Assembly (NCBI RefSeq): GCF_004341205.1
Contig: NZ_SLUL01000006.1
Location: 143,374-207,373 of the forward strand
Reading direction: 5' to 3'
From: Thermolongibacillus altinsuensis
GTDB taxonomy: Bacteria; Bacillota; Bacilli; Bacillales; Anoxybacillaceae
Length of the DNA stretch: 64,000 bases
Below the pieces are notes generated by a model, which saw only the letters and a list, made by a program, of their open reading frames with translations, searched no databases and had not been told where the DNA came from. How positions within the stretch are numbered: the first letter of the stretch is position 1; every line of letters starts with the position of its first letter. Of this stretch, positions 44,080-53,671 are shown piece after piece. Position numbers and translations under genes: made by a program.

Positions 44080-44858
44080 TATGACACCTCCTCGCCGAGA
44101 TACGCTTCAATGACTTTAGGATGATTCCGGATCTCTTCAGGTGTACCATGCGCGATGAGCTGTCCGTGATCAAGCACGTAAATTCGTTCGCATACTCCCA
44201 TCACAAGAGACATATCATGCTCAATAAGTAAAATGGTTAAATTGAACTTTTCTCTTATAAAAGCAATTAAATTCATCAGTTCCTTTGTTTCCTGCGGATT
44301 CATTCCCGCTGCAGGCTCATCAAGCAACAATAATTTTGGATGTGCCGCCAACGCTCTGGCAATTTCTAAACGCCGTTGCTGACCGTATGGCAAATTTTTC
44401 GCTTTTTCATACATAAAACCCTCAAGCTTAAAAATTTTTAAAAATTCGATTGCCTTTTCTTCGATTTCTTTTTCACCGGAAAAATGAGAAGGTAAACGAA
44501 TAATGGAACTTAAAATGGAATGACGAGCCAGAGAATGGTATGCAACCTTTACGTTATCAAGTACGGAAAGTTCACCGAACAAACGAATGTTTTGGAACGT
44601 ACGACTAATCCCTTTTCGTGTAATTTTGTAAGGGGGTAGCCCGTTTAGCTTTTCATTCCCTAATACAATGCTACCTTCTGTCGGTTCATATACACCTGTC
44701 AGCAGGTTGAAGAAAGTCGTTTTACCAGCCCCATTTGGTCCAATTAAACCAATCAATTCCCCCGGATATAATTCGATGTTTACGTCAGACAATGCTTTTA
44801 AGCCGCCAAATTGAATGCCGACATGATCAGCTTTAAGCAACGGTGTGTTTGTTGTCAT
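44079..44858 (-). CDS. livG: Branched-chain amino acid ABC transporter ATPase LivG
   Basis: The 259-residue ATPase has Walker A GPNGAGKTT, the LivG-type GISRTFQNIRLFGELSVLDNV, signature LPYGQQRRLEIARALA and Walker B LLLLDEPAAGMNP. ATG 44858 is used because GGGGGAAAG precedes it; the 26-bp overlap with livM indicates translational coupling. It pairs with LivF to drive import through LivH/LivM. Confidence 0.93.
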   Translation of the reverse strand: MTTNTPLLKADHVGIQFGGLKALSDVNIELYPGELIGLIGPNGAGKTTFFNLLTGVYEPTEGSIVLGNEKLNGLPPYKITRKGISRTFQNIRLFGELSVLDNVKVAYHSLARHSILSSIIRLPSHFSGEKEIEEKAIEFLKIFKLEGFMYEKAKNLPYGQQRRLEIARALAAHPKLLLLDEPAAGMNPQETKELMNLIAFIREKFNLTILLIEHDMSLVMGVCERIYVLDHGQLIAHGTPEEIRNHPKVIEAYLGEEVS

Positions 44859-45807
44859 TCTGCTTTCCCCCTTCAACCGCCTTGCGTAACCTGAAGAATG
44901 AAGTCAATTCTTGCGTACCTAACAATCCTTTTGGACGGTACAACATGACCAATATGAGCACGATACTGTATATAATCATTCGAGTCTCCGGATATTCTTG
45001 AAGGAACGTAGAAACAACCGTCAACAGAATCGCAGCTATTACTGCGCCAGACATGCTTCCTAATCCTCCAAGCACAACAAAAATCAAAATATCAAATGAC
45101 TTCAAAAAACCAAAATTCGTTGGCTGAATAATATAGAAGTTATGCGCATAGAGACCTCCAGCAATGCCGGCAAAAAAAGAGCCAATCACAAACGCTGTCA
45201 CTTTATAGTACGTTGTATTAATCCCCATAGAATCCGCTGCAATTTCATCCTCACGAATCGAAATGCAGGCACGGCCATGAGTGGAATTTGTAAAGTTTGC
45301 AATGACAATAATGGCGATAAGCATGCAGGCAAATACCCACGGCCAAGTTGTGAGGTGAGTTACCGTCATCCCGCTGGCACCGCCAACATAGTCTACGTTT
45401 AACAGAATAATACGTACGATTTCTCCAAAACCAAGTGTAGCGATCGCCAAATAATCCCCCTTTAGACGAAGGGTAGGAATACCAATTAAAAGCCCCGCTA
45501 CAGCAGCAGTAACACCGCCGGCCAGTAAAGCAAGTGAAAACGGCATTTGCAGTTTCATTGTCATAACGGCAGACGCATAGGCGCCCACGGCAAGAAATCC
45601 GGCATGACCAATGGAAAACTGTCCTGTAATTCCAATAATGAGATGAAGACTGACGGCTAGGATAATATTAATAGCCATATAAAACAGGGTATTGATATAA
45701 AAGGAATTAAGTATTCCTCTCGATATCAATAGCTGAACCACTATAAAAAACACAATCGCTAACACCATTGACAGCCAAAATCCATTGATTCGTTTGAAAA
45801 TTGTCAT
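44833..45807 (-). CDS. livM: Branched-chain amino acid ABC transporter permease LivM
   Basis: The 324-residue inner-membrane permease has about ten helices, the family segments GITGQFSIGHAGFLAVGAYA and LKGDYLAIATLGFGEIVRI, the coupling loop REDEIAADSMGINTTYYKVTAF, and VVLGGLGSMSGAVIAAILL near the end. It lies 15 bp downstream of livH and overlaps livG. It forms the channel with LivH for Leu/Ile/Val-type substrates. Confidence 0.93.
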   Translation of the reverse strand: MTIFKRINGFWLSMVLAIVFFIVVQLLISRGILNSFYINTLFYMAINIILAVSLHLIIGITGQFSIGHAGFLAVGAYASAVMTMKLQMPFSLALLAGGVTAAVAGLLIGIPTLRLKGDYLAIATLGFGEIVRIILLNVDYVGGASGMTVTHLTTWPWVFACMLIAIIVIANFTNSTHGRACISIREDEIAADSMGINTTYYKVTAFVIGSFFAGIAGGLYAHNFYIIQPTNFGFLKSFDILIFVVLGGLGSMSGAVIAAILLTVVSTFLQEYPETRMIIYSIVLILVMLYRPKGLLGTQELTSFFRLRKAVEGGKQNDNKHTVA

Positions 45808-45822
45808 GCTCTTCTACCCTCC

Positions 45823-46701
45823 TTACACTTTTTCTTTTACATTTTTTCCGAATAAACCCGATGGTCGGAAAATTAGAATAAGTATAAGAACGATAAAAGC
45901 CACTCCGTCACGCCAGAGTGAATATCCAAGGCCGCTTACAAGTGATTCAATCACACCAAGCACAAGACCGCCGACCATAGCCCCCGGAATGATGCCGATC
46001 CCACCTAACACTGCCGCTACGAAGGCTTTTAGACCTGGAATAATCCCCATAAGCGGTTCAATTTTAATATAGTAAATCCCGAAGATGACACCCGCAGCAC
46101 CTGCCAAGGCGGATCCGATTGCAAACGTTGCGGATATTGTATTATCCACGTTAATCCCCATTAATCGAGCTGCTTCTGCATCATAAGAAACAGCACGCAT
46201 GGCTTTCCCTATTTTCGTTTTATGAACGATTAACTGAAGGAGAATCATCAATACAATGGAAGTACAAAGTATTAATATAGACTGACTGCTAATTGTTACG
46301 CCAAATAGTTCAATTTTTTTATCTGGTAGTATTGTCCCAGGATATGCTACTGGCTGAGCACCACGTGCATAGATCATCCCGTATTCAATTAAAAGTGAAA
46401 CCCCGATTGCAGTGATTAGAACTGCAATTCTTGTAGCGTTTCTCAAAGGCTTATAAGCAATTCGTTCAATGAATACGCCCAATAATGCGCAGACAACCAT
46501 GGCCAATAGCAGCGCTGGGAAGAATCCTAGATGTAGACCTGTAATCGCATAAAATCCTACAAACGCACCTACCATAAACACGTCGCCATGAGCAAAATTA
46601 ATAAGCCTCACTATTCCGTACACCATCGTATATCCGAGAGCGATTAGCGCATATATACTGCCAAGAGATATTCCGTTAACGAGTTGTTGAATGAGTTCCA
46701 T
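45823..46701 (-). CDS. livH: Branched-chain amino acid ABC transporter permease LivH
   Basis: The 292-residue permease begins QQLVNGISLGSIYALIALGYTMVYG, typical of LivH, followed by RLINFAHGDVFMVGAFVG, the coupling loop AVSYDAEAARLMGINVD and GLKAFVAAVLGGIGIIPGAMVGG. AAGGAGAG-like sequence precedes the ATG. The gene is separated from livK by 104 bp containing a strong hairpin, so it is probably expressed at a lower level than the binding protein. Confidence 0.93.
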   Translation of the reverse strand: MELIQQLVNGISLGSIYALIALGYTMVYGIVRLINFAHGDVFMVGAFVGFYAITGLHLGFFPALLLAMVVCALLGVFIERIAYKPLRNATRIAVLITAIGVSLLIEYGMIYARGAQPVAYPGTILPDKKIELFGVTISSQSILILCTSIVLMILLQLIVHKTKIGKAMRAVSYDAEAARLMGINVDNTISATFAIGSALAGAAGVIFGIYYIKIEPLMGIIPGLKAFVAAVLGGIGIIPGAMVGGLVLGVIESLVSGLGYSLWRDGVAFIVLILILIFRPSGLFGKNVKEKV

Positions 46702-46757
46702 ATTTGCACTCTCCTTGGGAAGTACTGTTATTTCTTTTAGAAGGATTAGACGCTATT

Positions 46758-46783
46758 AAAATAGGGGGACATGCCCCCTATTT
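46758..46783 (-). terminator. Attenuating hairpin between livK and livH
   Basis: AAATAGGGGG/CCCCCTATTT forms a GC-rich stem with a short U tail on the minus strand. Partial termination here would give excess binding protein over permeases. Confidence 0.7.
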
Positions 46784-46805
46784 GATTCATACCATGATGA
46801 TGGTA

Positions 46806-48002
46806 TTATGGATTCACTTTTGTTTTAAACTGCTGCTCACCGTTTTTATATTCAAGAATAGCGGCAGATTTAATTGGGTCATGGTTCTCATCAAGAGTCA
46901 ATGTTCCTGATACAAGAGAGAGGTCTTTCGTTTGTGCGAGTGCTTCTTTAATTTTCACCGGATTTGCATCTCCCGCGCGTTTAATAGCATCAGCAAGGAA
47001 ATACGCCGTATCATATCCAAGCGCGTTAAACGCATCCGGAGATTTGTTGTATTTCGCTTTAAACGCTTTTACGAAATCCTGGATTTTAGGATCTGGATCG
47101 CCGGAAGAATAGTGGTTTGTAATAAATGTATTATTTAAAGCTTCTGGGCCAGCTATTTCGACAAGAGTTGGAGAATCCCATCCGTCACCGCCCATAATCG
47201 GAACTTTAATACCAAGTTCACGGGCTTGCTTCACAATTAGTCCTACTTCTTCATAGTAACCAGGTAAGAACAAAAATTCTGGATTAGCTGATTTAATCCG
47301 TGTAAGAGTCGCTCGGAAATCGGTGTCTTTTGCAACATAGGCTTCTTCCGCTACAATCTTTCCGCCGTTTTCCTCAAATGCTTTCTTAAAAGAGGAAGCA
47401 AGTCCTTTTGAATAATCACTAGAACTATCAATGAGAATAGCTGCATTTTTTACTTTCAAATCATCAATTGCGAATTTAGCTGCTACCGTACCTTGGAAAG
47501 GATCAATGAAGCATGTTCGGAATACAAAGTCGTTTACTTTGCCGTCTTTATTGGTAACAGTAGGATTCGTTCCAGTAGGTGTAATTAACGGAATTTTGTT
47601 ATCCTGTGCAACTTGGACCTGAGCGAGCGTATTTGTACTTGTTGCTGCTCCTATAATCGCTACAACTTTATCTTGGCTAATCAGTTTAATAGCTCCGCTA
47701 GTCGCTTCCGCTGCATCAGATTTATTATCTACTTTTACAAGTTCAATTTTTTTTCCGTTAATGCCTTCTTTATTAATCTCCTCAATCGCTAGTTCCAGAC
47801 CTTCAGCAATGGATTGTCCATATGAAGCCACTCCACCAGACAATTCAAGGTTAGCGCCAATTTTTATTGTATCGCCGCCCCCTCCATTATTGTCTGATGA
47901 ATTCGTTCCAGCATTTTGAGTTCCACCATTACATCCTACCATTAGACCAGCAGTGATCATAAGTGACATAAAAACTCCAACTAATTTTTTCTTTTTCATC
48001 AT
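46806..48002 (-). CDS. livK: Branched-chain amino acid-binding lipoprotein LivK/LivJ
   Basis: The 398-residue precursor has a lipoprotein signal (MKKKKLVGVFMSLMI, lipobox AGLMVGC), a Gly/Asn/Ser-rich linker and a periplasmic-binding-protein type I domain (IKIGANLELSGGVASYGQSIAEGLELAIEEIN, read in two parts; LITPTGTNPTVT; FLPGYYEEVGLIVKQARELG). GGGGG precedes the ATG. It captures branched-chain amino acids for LivHMGF and heads the operon. Confidence 0.93.
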   Translation of the reverse strand: MMKKKKLVGVFMSLMITAGLMVGCNGGTQNAGTNSSDNNGGGGDTIKIGANLELSGGVASYGQSIAEGLELAIEEINKEGINGKKIELVKVDNKSDAAEATSGAIKLISQDKVVAIIGAATSTNTLAQVQVAQDNKIPLITPTGTNPTVTNKDGKVNDFVFRTCFIDPFQGTVAAKFAIDDLKVKNAAILIDSSSDYSKGLASSFKKAFEENGGKIVAEEAYVAKDTDFRATLTRIKSANPEFLFLPGYYEEVGLIVKQARELGIKVPIMGGDGWDSPTLVEIAGPEALNNTFITNHYSSGDPDPKIQDFVKAFKAKYNKSPDAFNALGYDTAYFLADAIKRAGDANPVKIKEALAQTKDLSLVSGTLTLDENHDPIKSAAILEYKNGEQQFKTKVNP

Positions 48003-48127
48003 TTACCCCCATCATAAAAAATTTTGTAAAATTTTCGACTACCTACAGATCCCTTCTATAACTAAATCCACATCCCCCCCATACCTTTTTATAAACAACA
48101 AATAGAAAAACTTTTCTTAATTAATTT

Positions 48128-48157
48128 AATTTTATAAAAATTCTTTCTTTTCGTCTA
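48128..48157 (-). promoter_or_regulatory. liv promoter with overlapping CodY-like box
   Basis: On the minus strand a -35 TAGACG (48152-48157), a 17-bp spacer and a -10 TAAAAT (48129-48134) form a reasonable promoter. AATTTTATAAAAATT (48128-48142) differs from the CodY consensus AATTTTCWGAAAATT at two positions and overlaps the -10. A weaker AATTTTGTAAAATT lies at 48020-48033. CodY repression by branched-chain amino acids would suit this operon. Confidence 0.5.
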
Positions 48158-48377
48158 GATGTATAATAAAATTACTTAAAAAATTACGAATCATTTTGAA
48201 TGCATATGTCTTTTTTACTATCTAAAAATTAATAACCAATCTACATATAATGAACGTTTATAACCTTTATTTCCCTTTCTTAGCTTTTTTGATCCATCCA
48301 TCGTTCTTTATCAACTGTTACTTTTGGGTTAAAATTAATTTGCTTTTAAGGAATAATTTGTTAATGAAAATAATAAA
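48158..48377. other. AT-rich intergenic region upstream of liv operon
   Basis: Between the liv promoter and the panE terminator nothing gene-like or structured was recognised. Confidence 0.4.
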
Positions 48378-48423
48378 GAAGCTGACTCATCATCGCTCAA
48401 AAGCGATGTTTTGAGTCAGCTCC
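48378..48423 (-). terminator. Terminator of panE
   Basis: AGCTGACTCA/TGAGTCAGCT plus the inner CATCGCT/AGCGATG stem overlap the panE stop codon. Confidence 0.85.
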
Positions 48424-49335
48424 TCGCTGTTGTTCATATAGTTTCAAATGATGATAAACCGCTTTTAGCAGCGGTGTGTCAATATGATACTGTTGGGCAA
48501 GTTTCAATAAATAACCTTGAAGATGGTCTGCTTCCACCATTTGTCCTTTTTCCATGTCACGCTGCATCGAGGACTTCATCTCTGGTGCCAATTTGTTTAT
48601 TTGCTCTAACTGTTTCTCCTCAATCTGTTCGGCGATCGGCGCCCCGTGCGCTCTCATCACGGCCGCGATTTCTTTCAACAATCTCAAAATGATTTCTTGT
48701 CCGTATTCTCCAGCGCGAATCGGACCGATCGGAGCACGGAATAATGTCGTAACTCCCGACATCGTCGCAATAAACAAATATTTATGCCACATATCCGTGA
48801 CAATCTGATCACTCAAATGAAAATGTGCATTGCAACCCGTGAATAACTGTTCGAGTTTCTTCACTCTTTCCGTGATTTCCCCTGACCATTCACCAAACTT
48901 TACGTCATGTGACGAACTAGATTGAATAATCGTTCCTTGCTCATCTAATGTCGTTTCGATAAAACAGAGACCGCCTAATACGTTCTCTTTCCCAAACTCG
49001 CTCCAAAGCAGATCCATATGCGCCATGCCATTTAACAACGGCAAAATGATCGTCTCCTTACCGACATATGGTTTAACATCTTGAATCGCTTCGTGCAAAT
49101 GATAAGCCTTATTCGAAAAAATAACAAGATCAAATGCCTCTGCCTTTTCCCCTGCCATGATCGTTTTTGGCGTTAACACGGCATTCCCATGAACGCTTTG
49201 AATCACTAACCCTCGTTCTTGCAACTGTTGTTTTCGCCGTTTACGCACAAGAAATGTCACATCAACCCCTTTTTCCAACAACCGACCGCCAAAATATCCC
49301 CCCACTGCACCGGCACCGACAACTAATACGCGCAT
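48397..49335 (-). CDS. panE: 2-dehydropantoate 2-reductase (ketopantoate reductase)
   Basis: The 312-residue enzyme has the N-terminal Rossmann motif VVGAGAVGGYFGGRL, FSNKAYHL and LLNGMAH after the nucleotide fold, and the C-terminal catalytic domain with the conserved Lys (DMWHKYLFIATMSG) and MKSSMQRDMEKGQMVEADHL. It reduces ketopantoate with NADPH in pantothenate/CoA synthesis; panBCD are not in the window, so a paralogue with another 2-oxo-acid substrate is possible. ATG 49335 with AGGAGG upstream is preferred over 49368. Confidence 0.87.
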   Translation of the reverse strand: MRVLVVGAGAVGGYFGGRLLEKGVDVTFLVRKRRKQQLQERGLVIQSVHGNAVLTPKTIMAGEKAEAFDLVIFSNKAYHLHEAIQDVKPYVGKETIILPLLNGMAHMDLLWSEFGKENVLGGLCFIETTLDEQGTIIQSSSSHDVKFGEWSGEITERVKKLEQLFTGCNAHFHLSDQIVTDMWHKYLFIATMSGVTTLFRAPIGPIRAGEYGQEIILRLLKEIAAVMRAHGAPIAEQIEEKQLEQINKLAPEMKSSMQRDMEKGQMVEADHLQGYLLKLAQQYHIDTPLLKAVYHHLKLYEQQRGADSKHRF

Positions 49336-49417
49336 CCATGATTCCTCCTTATAAAATATAGCTAACAATCAATATCGATAGATGGAACAATTTCAAAATC
49401 CGTCTTCATTCACGCAA

Positions 49418-49450
49418 GAGAAAAGGGAGACGATGGCCTCCCTTTTCTCT
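49418..49450 (-). terminator. Terminator of the cstA-ybdD operon
   Basis: GAGAAAAGGGAG/CTCCCTTTTCTC is a perfect 12-bp stem directly after the small gene. Confidence 0.85.
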
Positions 49451-49654
49451 TTAGCAACAACGTGACACTTTCCCGCCTTTGCCGTTATATCTCGCTTCTT
49501 GTGCCTCGCAAAAAAACTCTTTACGCGACTTAATCGGTTCTCCGGGATGGTGTGTTTTCATATGCTCAACATATTTTTCGTAATTCGGCACCCCAACAAG
49601 CAAGTCAAGAAATTGTTTGCGATAGGCAAGAATTGTCTCAAAAAACTTACGCAT
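49451..49654 (-). CDS. YbdD/YjiX family small protein
   Basis: The 67-residue protein contains LLVGVPNYEKYVEHMKTHHPGEP and ends EFFCEAQEARYNGKGGKVSRCC (read in parts), the hallmark of YbdD/YjiX. These proteins always accompany CstA/BtsT-type carriers and are required for, or modulate, transport. The start overlaps the carrier stop by 8 bp, consistent with coupled synthesis. Confidence 0.9.
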   Translation of the reverse strand: MRKFFETILAYRKQFLDLLVGVPNYEKYVEHMKTHHPGEPIKSRKEFFCEAQEARYNGKGGKVSRCC

Positions 49655-51722
49655 AGTGTTTTACCTCATCTCCTGGTTCACGTGGTATATAAGGTGCTTC
49701 TTTTAATGGAACATTATTGTTTTTCAATACTTTGATCCACACATTAACTGAGAAAATAAGCATCGCTAAAACAACAAGCATGAAAATTGCACATAGCGTT
49801 GCATCAATATAGTCGTTTATAATGATTTGCTGCATTTGCTCCTTTGTTGTAGCAGGAGGTAAGATATTTCCTTGCTGAAGCTCATCTTTAAATAGTTTCG
49901 CATGAGCCAAAAAGCCGATTTTTGGATGATCGTGGAATAATTTTTGGAATCCGGCTGTCATCGTTACGACTAAAATCCAAGTAGTCGGAACTAATGTGAC
50001 CCATACATAGGCTTTTTTGCCCATTTTAAGAAGAATGGTCGTACCTAATAACAAGGCAATTGCTGCAAGCATTTGGTTTGCGATGCCGAAGAGCGGCCAT
50101 AACGTATTGATTCCGCCAAGCGGATCAATAACCCCTTGATACAAGAAATAGCCCCAAGCAAGTACGCACAATGTTGTTGCGATAATATTCGCAGGTAAAG
50201 ATTCGGTTTTTGCAAACGGTTTATAGAAATGTCCGAGAATATCTTGAATCATAAAGCGACCAACACGCGTCCCCGCATCAATCGTCGTTAAAATAAACAA
50301 TGCTTCAAACAAAATTGCAAAATGGTACCAAAATGCCATTAACGCTTTTCCGCCAATGATTTCGGACAAAATCACCGCCATGCCGATCGCTAAAGTCGGC
50401 GCTCCGCCCGTACGTGATAAAACGGTTTCTTCACCGACATTCTCCGCTAATTTTTTTAAATCGTCAGGAGTAACCGTAAATCCCCAAGATGAAACCGTTT
50501 GTGCCGCTTGAACAACATCTTGACCAATGGCTGCAGCTGGGCTGTTAATCGCGAAATACGTACCCGGTGTTAAAACGCATGCCGCAATTAATGCCATGAC
50601 AGCAACAAATGACTCCATCAACATGGCACCATAACCGATTGGACGGGCATGGCTTTCGCGCTCGATCATTTTCGGCGTCGTTCCCGAAGATACGAGAGAG
50701 TGGAAACCGGAAACCGCTCCACACGCAATTGTAATAAACAAGAACGGGAATAAATTGCCGGCAAACACCGGACCTGTGCCGTCAACGAATTTCGTAATCG
50801 CCGGCATTTGCAAATCAGGTGCAACAAAAAGAATTCCTAATGCCAAACCAACAATCGTTCCAATTTTTAAGAACGTGCTTAAATAATCGCGCGGCGCAAG
50901 CAACAACCATACCGGCAATACTGAAGCGACGAAACCGTAGCCAATCATTAAAAGTGCGATTGTTTCACCTTTAAATGTGAACATATTTGCTAATGTCGGA
51001 TTTTCCGCTACATATTGGCCAGCTACAATAGAAAGCATTAATAAAACAAAACCAATGAATGAAGCTTCACCAACGCGTCCCGGTCTCATGTAGCGCATAT
51101 ATACTCCCATAAAGATCGCGATTGGAATAGTCGCCGCGATCGTAAACATTCCCCACGGACTTCCTACAAGCGCTTTCACAACCACTAATGCTAATACAGC
51201 TAACAATATAATCATGATTCCTAAAATGCCCAGCATCGCGATAAAGCCCGTTACAGGACCAATTTCTTCCTTAATCATTTCGCCAAGCGATTTGCCGTTA
51301 CGACGCATCGATGCGAATAAAATGATAAAATCCTGCACCGCACCTGCCAACACAACGCCGACAATGATCCAAAGCGTTCCGGGCAAATACCCCATTTGCG
51401 CTGCTAAAATCGGACCGACAAGCGGACCAGCTCCAGCAATCGCAGCAAAGTGGTGGCCGAAAAGCACCCATTTGTTTGTTGGAACGTAATCTTTTCCATC
51501 GTTAAAAATTTCCGCTGGCGTTTTTCGATTGTCATCAAGTTGAAATACTTTTTTGGCGATAAATTTGCTGTAAAAACGGTAAGCAATGGCGTATACGCAA
51601 ACCGCAGCAACAATCAGCCAAATCGCGTTGACTGTCTCACCGCGATTTAATGCCAACACCGCAAAACCAGTTGCTCCGAGAGCAGAAATAAGTCCCCAAA
51701 GCAAAATCGATTTAAGACCTTT
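49647..51722 (-). CDS. CstA/BtsT-type carbon-starvation carrier (pyruvate or peptide)
   Basis: The roughly 691-residue polytopic membrane protein has the family motifs HHFAAIAGAGPLVGPILAAQ, GAVQDFIILFASMRRNGKSLG, ACGAVSGFHSLVSSGTTPK and LFILTTIDAGTRVGRFM. TTG 51722 (KGLKSILLWG) is preferred because GGGGGAAAA lies just upstream; an earlier TTG/ATG at 51809 has no ribosome binding site. Relatives import pyruvate with protons (BtsT) or peptides (CstA) under carbon limitation. No cre site was recognised upstream. Confidence 0.9.
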   Translation of the reverse strand, partial: KGLKSILLWGLISALGATGFAVLALNRGETVNAIWLIVAAVCVYAIAYRFYSKFIAKKVFQLDDNRKTPAEIFNDGKDYVPTNKWVLFGHHFAAIAGAGPLVGPILAAQMGYLPGTLWIIVGVVLAGAVQDFIILFASMRRNGKSLGEMIKEEIGPVTGFIAMLGILGIMIILLAVLALVVVKALVGSPWGMFTIAATIPIAIFMGVYMRYMRPGRVGEASFIGFVLLMLSIVAGQYVAENPTLANMFTFKGETIALLMIGYGFVASVLPVWLLLAPRDYLSTFLKIGTIVGLALGILFVAPDLQMPAITKFVDGTGPVFAGNLFPFLFITIACGAVSGFHSLVSSGTTPKMIERESHARPIGYGAMLMESFVAVMALIAACVLTPGTYFAINSPAAAIGQDVVQAAQTVSSWGFTVTPDDLKKLAENVGEETVLSRTGGAPTLAIGMAVILSEIIGGKALMAFWYHFAILFEALFILTTIDAGTRVGRFMIQDILGHFYKPFAKTESLPANIIATTLCVLAWGYFLYQGVIDPLGGINTLWPLFGIANQMLAAIALLLGTTILLKMGKKAYVWVTLVPTTWILVVTMTAGFQKLFHDHPKIGFLAHAKLFKDELQQGNILPPATTKEQMQQIIINDYIDATLCAIFMLVVLAMLIFSVNVWIKVLKNNNVPLKEAPYIPREPGDEVKHYA

Positions 51723-51887
51723 CAATCTTTTTTCCCCCTTTGTGTCTTTATTTAATAAACATATTATACTAATAATTCTGAATATTAACAAGAATTTCTC
51801 TAATTGCAAATAGAGAAATGCTTTACATGTTTTATTTATGTTTTCAACACTAACTAACGATGAAAAAATCCGATCAAATCATGTAAC

Positions 51888-51921
51888 AAAAACAAAAAAA
51901 CAGAAGCACAAACGGCTTCTG
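51888..51921 (-). terminator. Terminator of sspH
   Basis: CAGAAGC/GCTTCTG stem followed on the minus strand by TTTTTTT. Confidence 0.85.
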
Positions 51922-51978
51922 TCATGATTCGAACGGTGACAACACCTAACATCATACCAATTACTAATCAGCACGAAG

Positions 51979-52158
51979 TTATTTCTCATTTAGAAGATGG
52001 ACTAGGACAACCATTTCTTCTTCCGGATTTTCTTTCGAATAGATTCTTGCTGTTTTATTTTTCTCATCGACATGTTGAATAAGAACTTGTCTTCCTTCGT
52101 ACGTTACGGGTACAATCTTCCCTGATTCCGCAATTTGCTTCGCTCGAGTGACTTCCAT
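51979..52158 (-). CDS. sspH: H-type small acid-soluble spore protein SspH
   Basis: The 59-residue protein reads MEVTRAKQIAESGKIVPVTY, followed by VLIQHVDEKNKTARIYSKE and NPEEEMVVLVHLL, matching the SspH family in length and motifs. AAAAGGAGG precedes the ATG. In B. subtilis, minor H-type SASPs are made in the forespore under sigma-G and stay in the spore core. Confidence 0.92.
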   Translation of the reverse strand: MEVTRAKQIAESGKIVPVTYEGRQVLIQHVDEKNKTARIYSKENPEEEMVVLVHLLNEK

Positions 52159-52452
52159 TTAATCATTCCTCCTTTTCCTCATTATTTTCCTTTGTTTATT
52201 CGGCTATTCATCGTTCTTCAGATGATCTTTTGATCTTTCGCTATGCAACCGTTCGTTTTATGTAGTTCGTCTTTTTCTCGCACAGAAAACCTCCAGAAAA
52301 AATTTTTGTAGTAATATTTTTCTCGGATGATAAAGTGATACATTTTTCCTGTTTTAAATTACTTGCAGAAGATTAGAAGTTATATGTTAATATAATACTT
52401 TGTGGAATGATCATACCTTCAAATCTATTTGTTTAATGACGAGGGAGGATAT
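52159..52452. other. Divergent promoter region sspH / acyltransferase
   Basis: About 290 bp without a gene. It must contain both promoters; a TTAATATAAT stretch near 52389-52398 may supply the -10 for the acyltransferase. A sigma-G motif for sspH was not fixed with confidence. Confidence 0.35.
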
Positions 52453-53502
52453 ATGCGAGAACGAGATTATTATTTTGATAACGCGAAGTTTTTTTTAATC
52501 ATCTTAGTGGTTTTTGGACATTTCCTTCGTCCTCATATTTCTGAAAATACATTTTTACACAGCTTGTACAATTGGATTTTCTTTTTCCACATGCCAGCGT
52601 TCATCTTAATTTCTGGGTATTTCGCCAAAAACTTTCATCAAAAAGGGTATTTAAAAAAAGTAGCTAAAAAAATACTGATTCCTTATCTCATTTTTCAACT
52701 GCTCTATTCTTTGTATTATTCATTTTTATATGAAGAAAATATATCGTTCGATTTTTTCACACCTCGCTGGGGGCTATGGTTTTTGTTAAGCCTGTTTAGT
52801 TGGAACGTCATGCTGTACGTTTTTGCAAAAATTCCAAGAACGTATTCATTATCTTTAGCCGTATTATTCGGATTATTAGTTGGATTTGTTGAAGTAGAAA
52901 AATGGCTAAGTCTTTCACGAACATTGATCTTTTTTCCGTTTTTTTTACTTGGTTTTTTATTAAAAAAGAAGCATTTTGAATGGTTATTTCAGAGAAAATT
53001 TCGTGTTTTCGCCTGTATGATGCTGTCATGTATATTCTTTATTGTTTATTATCTTTTTCCAGATATACAGAAAGAATGGTTGTACGGATCGAAATCTTAT
53101 GAAACGTTGGGAGTTCATGGAGAAATCGCTATCGTTTTAAGGCTAACATTTTATGCCGTCAGCATTTTGATGACTTTCTGTTTTCTGTCGCTGATCCCAA
53201 ACCAAAAACTATCCATTTCGTCTCTCGGAGCAAGAACTTTTTATGTATATATCCTTCATGGTTTTGTTCTAAAATATTTGCATGCAACTGAATTTCCGCA
53301 ATTCATCACGGAAACACGCAGCTACCCGCTGTTGTTATTCATTTCAATAGCCTTAACCATGATTTTAGGAAGTAAACCTGTTGTTGAATTGATTCAACCG
53401 CTGGTCGAATGCCGTTTTACGCAATGGAAACAGGCGATTGACCGCTGTAGCTCTTTTATTCGCCATTTACACAAAAAATCGGAAACAGCTATGAAACACT
53501 GA
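52453..53502 (+). CDS. Membrane acyltransferase, acyltransferase-3 (OafA-like) family
   Basis: The 349-residue protein has about ten helices. It starts RERDYYFDNAKFFLIILVVFGHFLRPH, carrying the family's conserved Asp-Asn and the active-site His after helix 1, followed by FFHMPAFILISGYFAKN. The middle RWGLWFLLSLFSWN and the late YVYILHGFVLKYL are typical. Members O-acylate surface polysaccharides or lipids. ATG 52453 follows GAGGGAGGA. A strong terminator shows it is a single-gene unit. Confidence 0.87.
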   Translation: MRERDYYFDNAKFFLIILVVFGHFLRPHISENTFLHSLYNWIFFFHMPAFILISGYFAKNFHQKGYLKKVAKKILIPYLIFQLLYSLYYSFLYEENISFDFFTPRWGLWFLLSLFSWNVMLYVFAKIPRTYSLSLAVLFGLLVGFVEVEKWLSLSRTLIFFPFFLLGFLLKKKHFEWLFQRKFRVFACMMLSCIFFIVYYLFPDIQKEWLYGSKSYETLGVHGEIAIVLRLTFYAVSILMTFCFLSLIPNQKLSISSLGARTFYVYILHGFVLKYLHATEFPQFITETRSYPLLLFISIALTMILGSKPVVELIQPLVECRFTQWKQAIDRCSSFIRHLHKKSETAMKH

Positions 53503-53519
53503 AAACTTATCAAACTGAA

Positions 53520-53550
53520 GACCGCCAATTCATTTGGCGGTCCTTTTTTA
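53520..53550 (+). terminator. Terminator of acyltransferase gene
   Basis: GACCGCCAA/TTGGCGGTC stem followed by TTTTTTT. Confidence 0.9.
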
Positions 53551-53671
53551 TTCGTTTTAGCTTTCGTATTTTTAACATGTTCATCGAGAAGTCTCCACCC
53601 TCTAAACAACGTGTAGGTGGGAGAGGTTCATTTGGAAAAATAGAATTTCGTGAAATATATAAGTTATAAAT

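Noticed and set aside
53551..53671. Imperfect hairpin (CTCCACC/GGTGGGAG) between the acyltransferase terminator and the molybdoenzyme end
   Set aside because: Stem is short and mismatched with no U-tract; not supported as a terminator.
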